Positions 1 to 20,000 of a stretch of 20,000 nucleotides of DNA are shown piece by piece. The notes under the pieces were generated by a model. It was given only the letters and a program-made list of their open reading frames with translations, made no database searches and was not told the DNA's origin. The stretch is from Priapulus caudatus (taxonomy: Eukaryota > Priapulida > Priapulimorpha > Priapulimorphida > Priapulidae), in assembly GCF_000485595.1 (NCBI RefSeq), contig NW_014578890.1, forward strand, positions 15,860 through 35,859. The letters run 5' to 3'. A program made the translations under genes and the position numbers. Within the stretch, counting starts at the first letter, position 1. Each line of letters starts with the position of its first letter.

Positions 1-1650
1 TGCGTGTTTAGAAAAGCATCCGACCAGACCCCGTGCGTTCGGTACAACGTTTCGTGTATTTTCGTTCATCAACATTGAAAACACGATTATTTAAATCTTA
101 TCAAAACAGTAAAAGTTCTTTTTTTCAGATTTTTATAAGTGGCCACTTTAATTCTATTATAAAATCAACAAAAAAGCCAACGCATCACAAACGATTCACA
201 CCGCATCTCTCCCCCTTAGCTCGCATACGGTCCATATACGATACACACAAGTGCATCGACAGGCCCTTAAATCTCACTCCGCAATATACGCTGCGCCAAC
301 GGTTGTGGTGTATCGAAAAATACGGAAGCGAACATACGAGTGTGAAATGCCAGGTTGCAACTGGTCCTATCTTGGAAGTTGAATGTTTCGCATCGTGAAG
401 GGGGTGAAACGAGTGTAAATCGCATGTGGGGCGCTACTAACGAGGTTACGAGCTACCAATCGTGTGTGCACACACAATGCAAATGTTTCTAGTTAGTCAA
501 TTAAAATCATCGATAAACAACAACAAAAAGCTACGAAATCAAATAAATACAACGACAGTAGTGATTCGTCAGTCAGACCAAAAGTCGAGATGTTTATAAA
601 ACAGAAACATTTTGCTATCATCAATATTGTTATTATTATTAATATAATCATCGTCATCGTTGCCGTCATTGATGCTGTTGCCGTTGGTGTTGTTACTGTA
701 ATTAATATGAATATTATAATTATAATTATGACTAGTATTAGATGTTTAGCACCGAGCTACACGAAGCGAAAGGCTGTAGAACTATCGGATTTCGTGGCAG
801 ACGATAAAAATCACCACCACGTGACCCGACGGTCGCACAAAAACAATGTATACATATACTGCTGTGACATTTACACGCAAGTATTCTGGAAATCTTAAAG
901 CACATCGACTCTATAAAATACAACGTGGAGATTACTACTGCTGCTGCTGCTGATATTGATGGTGATTGTTGGGTGTGTGTGTGTGGGGGGGGTGCTACTT
1001 AGAAGCCAGTCGTGTCAGGTGTGAGGAGAGACAATGCTGGGAGGCGTGACGTCATCTCTCGACTCAAAAAACAAACTAACAACAACATGCCACTGTCTAC
1101 GCCTGTTTTAAGATGATTTAAAGAGTTCTATTTTGTATATATTATATTGTACGCCATAAGGATTCGAACGAAACGTAAAGATTCGCGTAAAGGTTGCTAT
1201 TTTCGATATTATTTCGGTAAACACGGGTTTGGAAGAACAGCGGAATTTTTGTGTGTGAACACTCTGGCGTTCTTCTCTCACTTAAATCTCTTTGCGGATC
1301 TGGGCCCCATGTTTATCCTGACTGCAGCCATGCAGAGAGAGAGAGAGTCTCTTTTAGGCTCCTCTCTCTCTTTCTTTCCTGCTCTCTATATCCTACTCTC
1401 TTACTCATATAATATACGCCTATCTTCCGCCATGGCTCACAGTCAGAAAAACGCCGAGCGTTGGCAGTACGTTACTCCTCCGCTAGATGGCGGCGTCGTC
1501 GTACATCCGGGCACCCATCCGTCCGCGCGCGCGCACGCGCACTTCAAATCGACGCCGCGGGGATGCCGGACGCCGCCGCCGCCGCCACCTGGCGGTGGAA
1601 CGAGATTTTACACGGAAGTACGAGGAAAGCTATAGACGGGCGCCGACGTC
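1..1650. other. 3' flank of paramyosin (3' UTR and beyond), no gene recognised
   Basis: The 3' UTR must begin at 1650 and run to lower coordinates. I saw no AATAAA on the minus strand; an ATTAAA-type signal at about 146-151 is a weak, distant candidate. The stretch 1460-1650 is CpG-rich with (CG)n near 1515-1530 and (GCC)n near 1571-1588. Plus-strand open frames at 33-398 and 590-898 have no recognisable domain; the second is mostly Ile/Val from AT-rich triplets. A CTAGATGGCGG motif sits at 1480-1494. Confidence 0.5.
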
Positions 1651-18229
<16,579 letters not shown>

Positions 18230-18295
18230 CTGTGACGTCACAACACAACAACAACATGGCCGACGTCATACACATGATGTGATATTGTTTACGCA

Positions 18296-18333
18296 CACAC
18301 GGACGCAGGCGCGCGCTCGCGCACACACACACG

Positions 18334-18369
<36 letters not shown>

Positions 18370-18382
18370 CACACTCACACAC
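18296..18382. repeat. (CA)n microsatellite, (UG)n in the transcript
   Basis: CA with CG interruptions on the plus strand. In the transcript it is a UG-rich tract ending about 60 nt before the P1a acceptor. Confidence 0.95.
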
Positions 18383-18469
18383 CGCATGGATATAAACATG
18401 TATAACAGACAAAGTCACAAAATAAGATTTGATGGCACACAAGCTTTTTGTCTCACCACCTACGTTTGA

Positions 18470-18595
18470 AGTCTCTCTCTCTATCTCTCTTTCTCCTCTC
18501 ACTCTCTCTCTCTCTCTCTTCTTTCTTCTATCTCTATCTATATATATATATATCTATATCTATCTATCTATCATATCTATCTATCTATCTATCAA

Positions 18596-18643
<48 letters not shown>

Positions 18644-18703
18644 CTAACTATCCTATCGGCTATCTGTCTATCTATCTAACCTAACTATCCTATCGGCTAT
18701 CTG

Positions 18704-18756
<53 letters not shown>

Positions 18757-19030
18757 GCTATCTATCTGATCTATCTATCTGGTCCTATCTATCTATCTAT
18801 CTATCTTTCTATCTATCTACAATCTATATCAGTGATCTATCTATCTTATTCTTTTTATCTATACTAATCTATTATCTATCTATCTATTTGGCTCTCTCTC
18901 TCTCAATCTTAATCTCTTTTCTCTTTACTCTATCTCTCTATCTGAGCTGTCTGCTCTCTCTCCTCTTTTCTCCCCCTCTCTCCGCCTCTCCGGCCCTCTC
19001 CCCTCTCCCCCTCTCCTCCTCTTTTCTCTA
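18470..19030. repeat. (TCTA)n tetranucleotide and CT-rich tract
   Basis: CT-rich start, then long TCTA runs with interruptions (about 18536-18890), then CT-rich again to 19030. Higher-order repeats of ctaactatcctatcggctat are visible near 18645-18705. Tyr/Leu/Ser open frames here are artefacts. Confidence 0.97.
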
Positions 19031-20000
19031 TCAACTGACGCCGGCTGTATGGGAACACATGTGTTTTTTCCACAAATGTTTATCTGGCTTAGGTCCGACC
19101 GCCATTCGCTGGAATGTTCACACATTACCACGCCTAAGCTACCGATTGACATTTCTATATACACCGTTCTACTGCTAATGTACTCTCGAATCTTGCCCTG
19201 CCGTTCCAGCCCTCCCTTTTATCGTATATCAGTGTGAAATCGCTGCAAGAAATGTGCAAATTTTCTATCATCATCATCATCATCATCATCTATTAAAATG
19301 CAAGTCGGAATAAACGAGGTAAATTTGTCAACATGTTGCACGTGATGCACGTTTTTTCGCGGATTTCTGCAAAATGTTTCGGAGTCTCTAGAATTCTATT
19401 ACTTCCGGAGCAGCGTAAGCGACCGCGATATCTAGCAAGTTTCAGCTTTTTCATTTTAGCTCGTAATATTCCCGGAGATATCGTGTTTGTTTTTTTTAAT
19501 CGCAAATTTTGCGTTTAACGAGAACTAGAATAAGATTTTCCTGAAGGTTTTCTTTCATCGATCGTAGGTGCAGACAACGCTAGCATCACAACGATAGCAT
19601 CACAACGCTAGCATCACAACGTTATCACGACGTGTTATCCTGTAAATTGACATATCACACGCAAATTGCATCACATCTTTTTCTTCCCACTTCGCAGACA
19701 ATTTAAGTTCTGCAAACTGCCATCGCAAACGACAAGCAAATCGCATTTCATCTCATTATCGATAATATCGATTTCTATCTCTCCCTCTCACAGCAAAACC
19801 GCATCATTAACGTAAAATCACATCAAACACAAATCGTATTTTTATCCTGTATGTGCTGCATCACCCGAAAGGTCTCAGACAAATGACGCTTGCTATTACA
19901 AGTGGCAGTTGCTCTCTCTCTCTCGAGGTTAGTATCCAAAAATATTCCGACTTACTGCTGCCACGATTCTATAAGAGAGGCACGGCATGTTCTGAGTGAA
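19031..20000. other. Intron upstream of P1a; no N-terminal exon found
   Basis: I looked for the missing paramyosin N-terminus (LEDKIR-type rod) on the minus strand and found none. Small repeats are (ATC)n at 19267-19291 and four 14-bp units of aacgctagcatcac at 19576-19629. The rest is AT-rich. Confidence 0.5.

Noticed and set aside
33-898. Plus-strand open frames at 33-398 and 590-898
   Set aside because: No recognisable family, low-complexity in the second, no splice or promoter support; they may lie in the 3' UTR or flank of paramyosin.

Overview
This window is animal genomic DNA, eukaryotic and intron-rich. It carries most of one gene on the minus strand: paramyosin, the coiled-coil core protein of invertebrate thick filaments. 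Paramyosin is absent from vertebrates, so the source is an invertebrate. A degenerate CCCTAA/TTAGGG block, together with the gene, fits many non-arthropod invertebrates (for example molluscs, annelids, brachiopods). The sequence does not fix the phylum.

Gene layout (transcript runs from high to low coordinates): I label the exons P1a (18143-18229), P1b (17955-18041), P2 (13533-13699), P3 (12892-12970), P4 (12372-12617), P5 (11835-12031), P6 (11322-11454), P7 (10273-10489), P8 (9782-10021), P9 (7963-8158), P10 (6453-6581), P11 (5831-5968), P12 (5258-5409), P13 (2423-2710) and P14 (1651-1860, with the stop codon). Splice sites are GT/AG. Phases agree at every junction except around P12 and at P8-P9. 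The exons add up to roughly 825 residues. Compared with the family length of about 860-880, only the first ~60 residues and the promoter lie outside, above position 20000.

Most notable: P1a and P1b are two adjacent 87-nt exons with the same phases and alignable 29-residue products. They are separated by a 101-nt intron that contains a perfect 15-bp-arm hairpin. This looks like a mutually exclusive exon pair in paramyosin. Second, five exons (P2, P6, P8, P10, P14) have partial, diverged copies of an exon segment lying in an adjacent intron; four of these copies include the splice site. Some copies retain good splice signals. Third, P12 and the P8 donor show single-base frame problems that are either assembly errors or real lesions.

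The remaining sequence is intron and 3' flank, very rich in simple repeats: GA/CT, GT/CA, CAG/CTG, GAA and TCTA microsatellites, 20-bp and 32-bp minisatellites, a long 83-bp hairpin, a MITE-like element at 15639-15950, and an interstitial telomere-like block. I found no second protein gene, rRNA, tRNA or CRISPR array. Most long open frames here are translations of simple repeats.
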